Positions 20,853 through 29,016 of a DNA stretch of 64,000 nt are shown piece by piece; position 1 is the first letter of the stretch; every line of letters begins with the position of its first letter. Both the position numbers and the translations under genes were made by a program. The DNA lies in the NCBI RefSeq assembly GCF_040717445.1, contig NZ_JBFEFL010000001.1:496001-560000 (forward strand), written 5' to 3'. This DNA comes from Qipengyuania sp. JC766. Its GTDB lineage: Bacteria; Pseudomonadota; Alphaproteobacteria; Sphingomonadales; Sphingomonadaceae. Below the pieces are notes generated by a model, which worked only from the letters and a program-made list of their open reading frames with translations, was not told where the DNA came from and ran no database searches.

Positions 20853-22790
20853 ATGGCGACAGCCGCGCAACAGGATGACACAGTGAACCCCGCCGCCACC
20901 GACGCGATCGTCGTGCGCTTCGCGGGCGACAGCGGTGACGGAATGCAGCTGACCGGCGGGCAGTTCACCCTGTCCACCGCGCTCGCGGGGAACGATCTGG
21001 CGACTTTCCCCGATTTTCCGGCCGAGATCCGCGCGCCGCAGGGCACTCTGTTCGGCGTCAGCGCGTTCCAGATCAATTTCGGCAGCCGTTCGATCCATAC
21101 TGCCGGCGACGCGCCGGACGTGCTGGTGGCGATGAACCCGGCGGCGCTCAAGGTGAACCTCGCGGCGCTGAAGCCCGGTGGCCTCATCATCGCGGACACG
21201 GGCGAGTTCACCAAGCGCAACCTCGACAAGGCGAAATACGACAGCAACCCGCTGGAGGACGGCAGCCTCGCGAAATACCAGCTGCTGGCGTTCGACATCA
21301 GCGCGCGCACGATCGAGGCGGTCAAGGATTTCGGCCTCGGCAACAAGGATGCGCTGCGGTCCAAGAACATGTGGACGCTGGGGCTGGCGCTGTGGATGTT
21401 CGACCGCCCGCGCGCGCCGATTCATGACTGGCTGAACCAGAAATTCGCCCGGAAGCCGGACATCGCCAAGGCCAACATCGCCGCCCTCGACGCCGGCCAT
21501 GCCTATGGCGAAACCGCCGAACTGGCGGGTCCGCGCGGCCTCAAGCAGCCGCACCTGCCACCGGTGGAAAGCGAGCCCGGCCTCTATCGCACCATCACCG
21601 GTGCCGAGGCGGTATCGCTGGGTCTTGTCGCAGGGGCGCAGCTGGCGGAACTGCCGATGTTCTTCGGCGGATACCCGATCACGCCGGCCTCCGCGATCCT
21701 GCACCACTTGGCGCGGCTGAAGGAATACGGCGTCACCACCTTCCAAGCGGAAGACGAGATCGCCGCGATCTGCGCCGCCATCGGGGCAAGCTGGGCGGGG
21801 CAGCTGGGCGTCACCAGTTCCTCCGGCCCGGGCATCGCTCTCAAGACCGAGGCAATGGGCCTCGCGATCATGACCGAGCTGCCGCTGGTCATCGTCAACA
21901 GCCAGCGCGGCGGGCCCAGCACCGGCCTTCCGACCAAGACCGAGCAGAGCGACCTCTACCAGGCGGTCTATGGCCGCAACGGCGATGCGCCGATGCCGGT
22001 GATCGCCGCGCGCAGCCCCGGCGACGCGTTCGACTGCGCGATCGAGGCGTGCCGCATCGCCATCCGCTACATGACGCCGGTGATGCTGCTGACCGACGGC
22101 TATATCGCCAATGCGGCCGAACCGTGGAAAGTCCCCGATCCGGCGAGCTACGATCCCTTCCCCGCGAGTTTCATGACGGAAAAGCAGGGCGAGCAACTGC
22201 TGCCCTACGCCCGCGACGACAAGGGCGCTCGCCCGTGGATCAAGCCGGGCACGCCGGGCCTGATGCATCGCATCGGCGGGATCGAGAAGGCGCAGGGCAC
22301 CGGCAATATCGACTACGCGCCCGACAACCACCAGGCGATGACCGATGCTCGCAAGCGCAAGGTCTTGAGCATCGACGTGCCCGAACAGGATGTCGCCGTG
22401 GGCGACACGTCCGGCAAGCTTGCCGTCGTCGGCTGGGGCAGCACCTACGGTCCGATCCACCAGGCGGTGGGCCGTGCACGCGCCAGGGGGCAGGACGTGA
22501 GCCACGTCCATGTGCGCCATATCTGGCCGCTGCCCGCCAATCTGGGCGACCTGCTGCGCGCCTACAACGCGGTGCTGGTGCCGGAAATGAACACCGGCCA
22601 GTTCAAGACCGTCCTGCGCGACCAGTTCCTGATCGATGCGCAGCCGCTGACCAAGACCAGCGGCCAGCCGTTCCAGATCGCCGAACTGGAAGAAGCCATC
22701 GGCAAGTATTTCGACGACATCCCCGGAAACGAAGGCGGGCAGGTCGAGGTGAACGATCAGCAGCTGCCGAGTCCGGTGGAGAGCGAGTGA
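20853..22790 (+). CDS. korA: 2-oxoacid:ferredoxin oxidoreductase alpha subunit KorA
   Basis: 645 residues, a fused gamma-alpha subunit. The N-terminal gamma domain has VRFAGDSGDGMQLTGGQFT. The pyrimidine-binding alpha domain has MFFGGYPITPASAILHHL, TSSSGPGIALKTEAMG and a C-terminal transketolase-like domain. With KorB it decarboxylates 2-oxoglutarate (or a related 2-oxoacid) to the acyl-CoA, reducing ferredoxin. Its stop shares a base with the start of the inserted membrane-protein gene. A 16-bp near-palindrome (20729-20744, GCCGGGAATTTCCGGC) sits in the divergent promoter region. Confidence 0.92.
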   Translation: MATAAQQDDTVNPAATDAIVVRFAGDSGDGMQLTGGQFTLSTALAGNDLATFPDFPAEIRAPQGTLFGVSAFQINFGSRSIHTAGDAPDVLVAMNPAALKVNLAALKPGGLIIADTGEFTKRNLDKAKYDSNPLEDGSLAKYQLLAFDISARTIEAVKDFGLGNKDALRSKNMWTLGLALWMFDRPRAPIHDWLNQKFARKPDIAKANIAALDAGHAYGETAELAGPRGLKQPHLPPVESEPGLYRTITGAEAVSLGLVAGAQLAELPMFFGGYPITPASAILHHLARLKEYGVTTFQAEDEIAAICAAIGASWAGQLGVTSSSGPGIALKTEAMGLAIMTELPLVIVNSQRGGPSTGLPTKTEQSDLYQAVYGRNGDAPMPVIAARSPGDAFDCAIEACRIAIRYMTPVMLLTDGYIANAAEPWKVPDPASYDPFPASFMTEKQGEQLLPYARDDKGARPWIKPGTPGLMHRIGGIEKAQGTGNIDYAPDNHQAMTDARKRKVLSIDVPEQDVAVGDTSGKLAVVGWGSTYGPIHQAVGRARARGQDVSHVHVRHIWPLPANLGDLLRAYNAVLVPEMNTGQFKTVLRDQFLIDAQPLTKTSGQPFQIAELEEAIGKYFDDIPGNEGGQVEVNDQQLPSPVESE

Positions 22791-23203
22791 TGGCCTTTAG
22801 CGATGGGCCTGATGTTGGAGCCGCGGTTCAGGCCTACGCGGTCCACGCGCTGGCGATAGGTGTAGCGATCCTCGTTGGTCTCTATTCGGGGACCATGTGG
22901 GTCGCATTTCCGGCGTCGCTCGCTTTGGGAATTTGTCTAGTTTGGGGCGGTGTGACCAAAGACCAAACGATCTACTCAATACGCTGGTATAGGCGCTTTT
23001 ACAGGAACGCGCTCTTTTCGGTTCCGCCGGAGATCGCTGGTGTGTCTCAGATGGTGTTAGCCGGCATCATCCTCTGGAGCGTCCTCAGCACACATATTGG
23101 CCCAGGCGACTTTCTGGGCGATGCCATGTTCTCATCGATAGGCGGAGCGATATTCGCATATGGCTGGGTCCATTGGCATTTTCGCGAAGAGATAAAACTA
23201 TGA
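22790..23203 (+). CDS. Four-helix membrane protein inserted between korA and korB, unknown function
   Basis: 137 residues, overlapping korA by one base and korB by 4 bp (ATGA). Four hydrophobic segments are visible (about 14-32, 35-54, 84-101, 109-127). A basic, tyrosine-rich loop, YSIRWYRRFYRNAL, lies between helices 2 and 3, and the tail is WHWHFREEIKL. Base composition is clearly lower in GC than the flanking kor genes (28 of 60 bases in 22921-22980 against 38 of 60 in 22561-22620). KorAB enzymes are normally two adjacent soluble subunits, so this is unusual. I recognise no family. It could anchor or electrically couple the enzyme to the membrane, or be a passenger. Confidence 0.75.
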   Translation: MAFSDGPDVGAAVQAYAVHALAIGVAILVGLYSGTMWVAFPASLALGICLVWGGVTKDQTIYSIRWYRRFYRNALFSVPPEIAGVSQMVLAGIILWSVLSTHIGPGDFLGDAMFSSIGGAIFAYGWVHWHFREEIKL

Positions 23204-24246
23204 ACGCACCCGCTAAGATCGAAACCACGCTCAAGGACTGGGAAACCGACCAGGAGGTTCGCTGGTGCCCGGGTTGCGGGGACTATGCGATCCTGAAGGC
23301 GGTGCAGCGCACGCTGCCGCAGCTGGGCTGCGATCCGTCCAACACCGTGTTCATTTCGGGGATCGGCTGTTCCAGCCGCTTCCCCTATTACATGGAAACC
23401 TACGGCTTCCACACGATCCACGGCCGCGCGCCGGCAATCGCGACGGGGGCGAAGCTCGCCAATCCCGATCTCGACGTGTGGCTGGTGACCGGGGACGGCG
23501 ACGGGCTTTCCATCGGCGGCAACCACATGCTGCATGTCCTGCGGCGCAACGTGAACATGCAGATCATGCTGTTCAACAACGAGATCTACGGCCTCACCAA
23601 GGGGCAGGCATCGCCCACCAGCCGGGTCGGCACCAAGAGCCCGTCCAGCCCCATCGGCAGCGTCGATTACCCCGCCAACCCCTGCGCCTTCGCACTGGGG
23701 GCGGGCGCGCGCTTCGTGGCGCGCGGCTTCGACGTATCGAAGAAACTGCCCGAAGTGCTGATGGCGGCCCATGCGCATGAGGGCGCGGCCTTCATCGAGA
23801 TCTTCCAGAACTGCATCGTCTACAACAAGGACGTGTTCGACGATTTCGCCGCGCCCAAGGGTGCGGAGGACCGGCAGCTTTGGCTGCAGGACGGCGAACC
23901 CATGCTGTTCGGTTCGGAAAAGTCCGGCGGGGTGAAGGGCCTTGCCTTCGACAGCGAGGCACTGGCCTTCATTGTCGTGGACGTGGTGGACGGTGACTGG
24001 CAGGCGGCGGGCGTGCGCGTGCACGATGCGAAGAACCGCGTCATGGCGCACCTGTTGGCGGAACTGCCCTTCGGCCCGTATCCAATGCCGCTCGGCGTGC
24101 TGTACGACGACCCGGCACCGACCTTCGAAAGCGCCGTGGTCGCGGAACGCGCACGCGCCAGCGAAGGCAAGCAGGCGAACCTCGCCAAGCTGCTCGCCAG
24201 CGGTCAGACCTGGACCGTGGACGGCACGGCGCAGGACCCGGTCTGA
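23200..24246 (+). CDS. korB: 2-oxoacid:ferredoxin oxidoreductase beta subunit KorB
   Basis: 348 residues, the thiamine-diphosphate-binding subunit. CPGCG at 23-27 and a further cysteine in GIGCSSR are the expected [4Fe-4S] ligands. The TPP/Mg motif is VTGDGDGLSIGGNH with NNEIYGLTKGQ after it. FPYYMETYGFHTIHGRAPAIATG is standard for KorB. It starts inside the end of the inserted membrane-protein gene (ATGA), so its translation may depend on that gene. Confidence 0.94.
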   Translation: MNAPAKIETTLKDWETDQEVRWCPGCGDYAILKAVQRTLPQLGCDPSNTVFISGIGCSSRFPYYMETYGFHTIHGRAPAIATGAKLANPDLDVWLVTGDGDGLSIGGNHMLHVLRRNVNMQIMLFNNEIYGLTKGQASPTSRVGTKSPSSPIGSVDYPANPCAFALGAGARFVARGFDVSKKLPEVLMAAHAHEGAAFIEIFQNCIVYNKDVFDDFAAPKGAEDRQLWLQDGEPMLFGSEKSGGVKGLAFDSEALAFIVVDVVDGDWQAAGVRVHDAKNRVMAHLLAELPFGPYPMPLGVLYDDPAPTFESAVVAERARASEGKQANLAKLLASGQTWTVDGTAQDPV

Positions 24247-24282
24247 TCGGGTAGCTCCAGCTCCCTTCGGATTAAAACATGT

Positions 24283-24312
24283 GAATCCCCGCCCAGCGAC
24301 GGGCGGGAATTC
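24283..24312. repeat. 12-bp-arm inverted repeat downstream of korB
   Basis: GAATCCCCGCCC (24283-24294) and GGGCGGGAATTC (24301-24312) pair over 11 of 12 positions around AGCGAC. It follows korB by 36 bp and lacks a T-run. A second short hairpin, GGGGCG/CGCCCC at 24349-24367, lies just before the ribosome site of the next gene. The first may terminate or stabilise the kor transcript; the second lies in the leader of the EF-hand gene. Confidence 0.55.
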
Positions 24313-24391
24313 TGAACGATCGCTGTTCCTGCGCATTGGTAGGGAAACGGGGCGTCAGACCCGCCCCTTCGATGCCAACAGGAGGAGCAGT

Positions 24392-25057
24392 ATGAATCTC
24401 AAGCAATTTTCGGCCATTTCGGGCCTCGCAATCGCGCTTGCCGCATGCAATCCGGTCGATGACGGTACCACCGATCCGGAAGTCACCGCCGACGTCGAAG
24501 GCGACAATGCCGTCGTCGAGGACGACGCCTATCCGGTAGGCGGCGAGCTCAGCACCGAACAGCAGGCCAGCTACGATGCGATGGACCGCGAAGGCGTGAG
24601 CCGCGAATACGACATGAACCGCGACACGATGATGCAGGAAAGCATGGAGCGCTCCGCATCGGGCAATACGGGCGGTTCGGATAACATGTCCGGCAGCGCC
24701 AGCTCGAGCGATGGCAGCGCATCCAACAGTGGCAACATGGCGTCGGACGATGCCGGCGACAGCATGTCGGGCAATTCCTCGTCCGGCAACGTGATCAACC
24801 TGCCGCCGCGCGGCCAGATGGACTTCGCCTTCCTCGATCGCAATTCGGACGGCAAGCTGTCGGTTGCGGAATACGCCATCTGGGCGGTTCCGGCGAACCC
24901 GACCACGCCCGCGCCGAACGACGAGACGAAGCCGTATCTGACCACGCAGCAGATCAACGAGGCGGGCAACACCTTCTTCTATTTCGACGAAGACGGTTCG
25001 ACCTACCTTTCGGAAAGCGAGTTCACCGACGCACGCAACAGCGCGCGCTCGCCATAA
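24392..25057 (+). CDS. EF-hand-containing lipoprotein
   Basis: 221 residues. The signal MNLKQFSAISGLAIALAAC ends in a lipobox with Cys19, so it is probably an envelope lipoprotein. An acidic region is followed by a low-complexity Ser/Asn/Gly/Met linker (about 85-130). The C-terminal half carries two EF-hand loops, DRNSDGKLSVAE (about 148-159) and DEDGSTYLSESE (about 199-210). Calcium binding is likely, the role unknown. The GGAGGAG site fixes the start. A terminator follows the stop. Confidence 0.82.
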   Translation: MNLKQFSAISGLAIALAACNPVDDGTTDPEVTADVEGDNAVVEDDAYPVGGELSTEQQASYDAMDREGVSREYDMNRDTMMQESMERSASGNTGGSDNMSGSASSSDGSASNSGNMASDDAGDSMSGNSSSGNVINLPPRGQMDFAFLDRNSDGKLSVAEYAIWAVPANPTTPAPNDETKPYLTTQQINEAGNTFFYFDEDGSTYLSESEFTDARNSARSP

Positions 25058-25083
25058 CCGGCCGCACGCTTTGCAACAGGGGG

Positions 25084-25115
25084 AAGGGCGTCCGGCGACG
25101 GGCGCCCTTTCTTGT
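25084..25115 (+). terminator. Rho-independent terminator of the EF-hand lipoprotein gene
   Basis: AAGGGCGTCC (25084-25093), loop GGCGAC and GGGCGCCCTT (25100-25109) form a 10-bp stem with one G:T pair, followed by TCTTGT. It begins 27 bp after the stop codon. Confidence 0.78.
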
Positions 25116-25326
25116 GCCGGCTTGTGGGGCGCGTTTCCGTCTGTCCTACATTCATCGCTCTTGCTAGGCGCGACGGGTGATGTGCTTCGCCCCATTCGCC
25201 GGTCTGCCCGGCACCTCCCGAAACGCCCTTCCTAATGCCGTGCGCGGCTCCCGGTTTTTTGCCCCAGGACAGTGGTCCATGCGGTCCATGTCTCCGTTTC
25301 GCTCCGGTTCGCGGAAAGGCTAGGGC

Positions 25327-26310
25327 ATGGACAACTTCACCCACTCGATGGCCGGCTGGGCGCTCGGCCAGACGGGCCTCAAGAAGCTGACGCGCAAGGG
25401 GCTGGCAGCGCTGATCCTGGGCGCGAACATGCCCGATATCGACGTGTTCTTCGACTGGGTGCCCTGGGCGCCGCTGGCGACCCATCGCGGTTTTACCCAC
25501 GGGCTTGTCGGCGGGGTCCTGCTGATGCCGCCGATCCTTGCATGGCTGCTGTGGCAGCTGGACAAGTGGCAGGTGCGGCGCGGCCATGCCTTCAAGAGCG
25601 GGCTGGAGATGCATTTCGGCTGGCTTCTCGCGCTGTCCTATCTCGGCGCGCTGACCCATCCGCTGCTCGACTGGCAGAACACCTATGCGGTGCAGCTGCT
25701 GTCGCCGTTCAGCAATCTCTGGTTCCACAACAGCGCGCTCTTCATCATCGACGTCTGGGTCTGGACCGGCGTCGCCTTCGCCATCTGGCTTTCGCGCAAG
25801 CGGGAGAAGCAGCAGCGCCCCGCCTGGCGATCCCCGCCGGCGATCGCGCTGACGGTGGTGGTCGCCTATATCGCGGTGAACGGCTGGATCGGGGCGCAGG
25901 CGCGCCTTGCCCCGACACGCGGCGAACCCGGCCTGGCGCCGGAGGTGATCATCGCGGGCCCGCAGCCGGCGCTGTTCTGGAAGCGCGACGTGGTATGGCG
26001 GACCGACGGGGTCATCTACCAGGGCACATTCGATCCCTTCGCCAGCACGCGCGAGCTGACATCATGGACGCGGATCGGGCCCGACAACATGGATGATCCC
26101 GTGGCACGGGCCGCGCTCGACGCGACGCATCCGGTGCGCGACTTCATGCGCTGGTCGCTACTGCCCATGGCCACTGTCGAGCGCGGACAGTGCGAGGCGA
26201 CGGTGATCTACGAGGATGCGCGCTACCTCGACATACCCAATTCCGACAGCTTCAAGCGCGAGGTCACCATCCCCGTTGCCGGAACCGGCTGTCCCGCCAA
26301 TGCGTCCTAG
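25327..26310 (+). CDS. YdjM-like membrane-bound metal-dependent hydrolase (DUF457)
   Basis: 327 residues. MDNFTHSMAGWALGQTGLKK, NMPDIDVFFDW and HRGFTHGLVG give the histidine/aspartate pattern of the YdjM/DUF457 family, in a protein with four or five membrane helices and a C-terminal periplasmic-looking domain. Activity is inferred from conserved residues only. E. coli ydjM belongs to the LexA regulon; here an imperfect GTTT-N7-GTTC lies 17 bp before the start (25296-25310). Photolyase follows after 6 bp. Confidence 0.85.
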   Translation: MDNFTHSMAGWALGQTGLKKLTRKGLAALILGANMPDIDVFFDWVPWAPLATHRGFTHGLVGGVLLMPPILAWLLWQLDKWQVRRGHAFKSGLEMHFGWLLALSYLGALTHPLLDWQNTYAVQLLSPFSNLWFHNSALFIIDVWVWTGVAFAIWLSRKREKQQRPAWRSPPAIALTVVVAYIAVNGWIGAQARLAPTRGEPGLAPEVIIAGPQPALFWKRDVVWRTDGVIYQGTFDPFASTRELTSWTRIGPDNMDDPVARAALDATHPVRDFMRWSLLPMATVERGQCEATVIYEDARYLDIPNSDSFKREVTIPVAGTGCPANAS

Positions 26311-26316
26311 GAGGGT

Positions 26317-27738
26317 ATGAGCAAACCCCAGATAGTGTGGCTCAGGCGCGACCTTCGCCTGCGCGACCAGCCCGCCCTCCACGCCGCCGCCAAGGCCGGA
26401 CCCGTCATCCCCGTCTACGTTCTCGACGACGACCGGGCCGGGGACCGCAAGCTGGGCGGGGCATCGCGCTGGTGGCTGCACCATTCGCTGGAGAGCCTCG
26501 GCAAGGGCTTCGGCCGGCACAATGCCTCCATCGTGCTGCGTCGGGGCGATTGCGTCAGCGCGCTGGCCGGTATCGCGAAGGAAACCGGCGCGGCGGCGGT
26601 CCACGCCAACCGCCACTACGAACCCTGGTGGCGCGAGGCAGAGGAGGACCTGAAGGCCGCGCTCGATGATCTGGGTGATGACGAGAACGAGTGCGCGCTC
26701 TGCCTTCATGACGGCAATTACCTGTTCCCGCCGGGCACCGCGACCACCGGCTCGGGCGATCCGTACAAGATCTACACTCCGTTCTCGAAATCCGTGCTCG
26801 ACATGATGCCGCCGCGCGACGAACTGCCCGCGCCCGATAGCATCTCGCAGCCTTCGGACATGCCGGACAGCGACAGCCTCTCCGACTGGGACCTACTGCC
26901 GACGAAGCCCGACTGGGCCGGCGGCATCCGCGACTTCTGGACCGTGGGCGAGGATGCGGCACACGAGCGGCTCGACTGGTGGGACGACCACGTCGACGAA
27001 TACGAGGACGGCCGGAACCTGCCGAGCGAGGACAAGTCCTCGAAGATGTCGCCCCATCTGCACTGGGGAGAGATCAGCCCGGTTTCCATCTGGCACCGCT
27101 TCAAGGACAAGCGCAGCCAGGGCTGGAAGACGTTCGAGAAGGAACTGATCTGGCGCGATTACGCGCAGAACCTGATCTACCAGTTCCCGGACTATCCGGC
27201 GGAAACCTACCGCGACGCGATCGACGACAACAAGCTCTGGCGCAATCCGAACCGCGGCCACATCATCCAGGAGGAGCTGGAAGCCTGGCAGTACGGACGC
27301 ACCGGATACCCCATCGTCGATGCGGGAATGCGCCAGCTGTGGAAGACCGGCTGGATGCACAACCGCGTGCGGATGATCGCGGCGAGCTTCCTCATCAAGC
27401 ACCTGCTGATCGACTGGCGGCACGGGGAACAGTGGTTCTGGGACACGCTGGTCGATGCGGATTACGGGAGCAACGGCACCAATTGGCAATGGGTCGCGGG
27501 GACGGGCGTGGACAGCAACATGTTCCCGCGCATCATGGCGCCGCTCGGTCAGAGCGAGAAGTTCGACGCAAGCGACTATATCCGCGAATACGTGCCCGAA
27601 CTCGCCGACCTCGATGACGAGCACATCCACGATCCGGAAGGGGAGCACCGCCCGGACGATTACCCGGAGAAGCTGATCGGCCACAAGGAAGCGCGCGAAC
27701 GCGCGTTGGAGGCCTATCGGGAGATGAAGGACGGCTGA
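26317..27738 (+). CDS. phrB: Deoxyribodipyrimidine photolyase (class I)
   Basis: 473 residues. A flavoprotein that uses blue light to split cyclobutane pyrimidine dimers. The N-terminal antenna-binding domain starts QIVWLRRDLRLRDQPAL. The FAD domain has WRDYAQNLIYQFPDYPAE, the signature GRTGYPIVDAGMRQLWKTGWMHNRVRM, and SNGTNWQWVAGTGVDSNMF. All match CPD photolyases more than DASH cryptochromes, although action on DNA cannot be read directly. It sits between the YdjM-like gene and cfa on the same strand. Confidence 0.93.
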   Translation: MSKPQIVWLRRDLRLRDQPALHAAAKAGPVIPVYVLDDDRAGDRKLGGASRWWLHHSLESLGKGFGRHNASIVLRRGDCVSALAGIAKETGAAAVHANRHYEPWWREAEEDLKAALDDLGDDENECALCLHDGNYLFPPGTATTGSGDPYKIYTPFSKSVLDMMPPRDELPAPDSISQPSDMPDSDSLSDWDLLPTKPDWAGGIRDFWTVGEDAAHERLDWWDDHVDEYEDGRNLPSEDKSSKMSPHLHWGEISPVSIWHRFKDKRSQGWKTFEKELIWRDYAQNLIYQFPDYPAETYRDAIDDNKLWRNPNRGHIIQEELEAWQYGRTGYPIVDAGMRQLWKTGWMHNRVRMIAASFLIKHLLIDWRHGEQWFWDTLVDADYGSNGTNWQWVAGTGVDSNMFPRIMAPLGQSEKFDASDYIREYVPELADLDDEHIHDPEGEHRPDDYPEKLIGHKEARERALEAYREMKDG

Positions 27739-27774
27739 CTTGTCGCGTCCCCGACTTCGCGTCATAGGGCGCGC

Positions 27775-29016
27775 ATGGCGACACGCGAAGTCGATCGGGG
27801 GAGTGGGCTGATACGGTCCGGCAATCGGTTTGCCGGTTCGCCCGGATTGCTCGCGAGACTGATCGCACCGGGGTTCCACAAGGTACTGGACCGGATCGAT
27901 GCAGGCCTCCTGCGCGGTACGCTGACCGGGCACCTGCCGGACGGCACGAAGCGCCGACTGGGCGGCAGGGCGCCCGGCTTCGAAGTCGCGGTCACGATCA
28001 ACGACTGGCGTGCGTTGATCCGGCTGGCGACCAGTGGATCGGTCGGCTGGTACCAGGCGTGGGAAGCGGGCGAATGGGAGAGCGACGATCCCGTCTCGCT
28101 CTTCGCCCTGTTCATGGACAACGCGGCGACGCTGGGAGGCGCCGCCCGCGCCAAGGGCCCGTTCCGCCTCGCCAAGCAGTTCATGCACTGGCGCAACCGC
28201 AACTCGCGCACGGGGTCGGAACGCAACATCCACGCGCACTACGATCTCGGCAACGACTTCTACGCCGCTTGGCTCGATCCGACGATGAGCTACTCGAGCG
28301 CAATCTGGGATCAGGACGACGATCTGGAAGCGGCGCAACGCCGGAAATGGGCGGCGCTCTCCGAACGCCTCGGCAATCCGGACAGCGTGCTGGAAATCGG
28401 ATGCGGCTGGGGCGGGCTCGCCGGACATCTCGCCTCGCAAGGCGCGAAGGTCACCGCGATCAGCCTTTCCGACGAGCAGCTTGCTTGGGCGCGCGACCAC
28501 GAGAGCGTCGACATCGCCTTCCGCAAGCAGGACTATCGCGACACGCGCGGCGCGTTCGACGCTGTCGTCAGCGTGGAAATGGTCGAGGCGGTCGGGCGCG
28601 AATACTGGCCGAGCTTCTTCGACAGCCTCGCACGAAACCTGAAACCCGGTGGACGCGCCGCGATCCAGTATATCTCGATGCGCGAGGAATTGTTCGACGA
28701 TTACGCCGCCAGCGCAGATTTCATCCAGGCTTACATTTTCCCCGGCGGTCTCCTGATCCGGAACAGCGAGTTCGAGAGCCTCGCCCGCGAACGGGGGCTG
28801 AGCTGGCAGGATCGCCGCGACTTCGGGATCGACTATGCCCGCACGCTGGAAGCGTGGCGCCACAGGTTCGATGCTGCGCTTGCGCAGGGGAGACTGCCGG
28901 CGGGCTTTGACGATCGCTTTGCCAATCTCTGGCGCTACTATCTCATGTATTGCGAAGGCGGGTTCCGCGGAGGCGGGATCGACGTCCACCAAGTCACGCT
29001 CGTAAAGGATTCCTAA
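27775..29016 (+). CDS. cfa: Cyclopropane-fatty-acyl-phospholipid synthase family protein
   Basis: 413 residues. It would transfer a methylene from SAM to unsaturated phospholipid acyl chains at the membrane. NIHAHYDLGNDFYAAWLDPTMSYSSA is the family signature, SAM motif I is VLEIGCGWGGLAGHLA (about 203-218), and VEMVEAVGREYWPSFF and QYISMREELFDDY follow. The N-terminal domain is complete. The stop shares a base with the start of the next gene. Some family members do other C-methylations, so the exact reaction is inferred. Confidence 0.9.
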   Translation: MATREVDRGSGLIRSGNRFAGSPGLLARLIAPGFHKVLDRIDAGLLRGTLTGHLPDGTKRRLGGRAPGFEVAVTINDWRALIRLATSGSVGWYQAWEAGEWESDDPVSLFALFMDNAATLGGAARAKGPFRLAKQFMHWRNRNSRTGSERNIHAHYDLGNDFYAAWLDPTMSYSSAIWDQDDDLEAAQRRKWAALSERLGNPDSVLEIGCGWGGLAGHLASQGAKVTAISLSDEQLAWARDHESVDIAFRKQDYRDTRGAFDAVVSVEMVEAVGREYWPSFFDSLARNLKPGGRAAIQYISMREELFDDYAASADFIQAYIFPGGLLIRNSEFESLARERGLSWQDRRDFGIDYARTLEAWRHRFDAALAQGRLPAGFDDRFANLWRYYLMYCEGGFRGGGIDVHQVTLVKDS

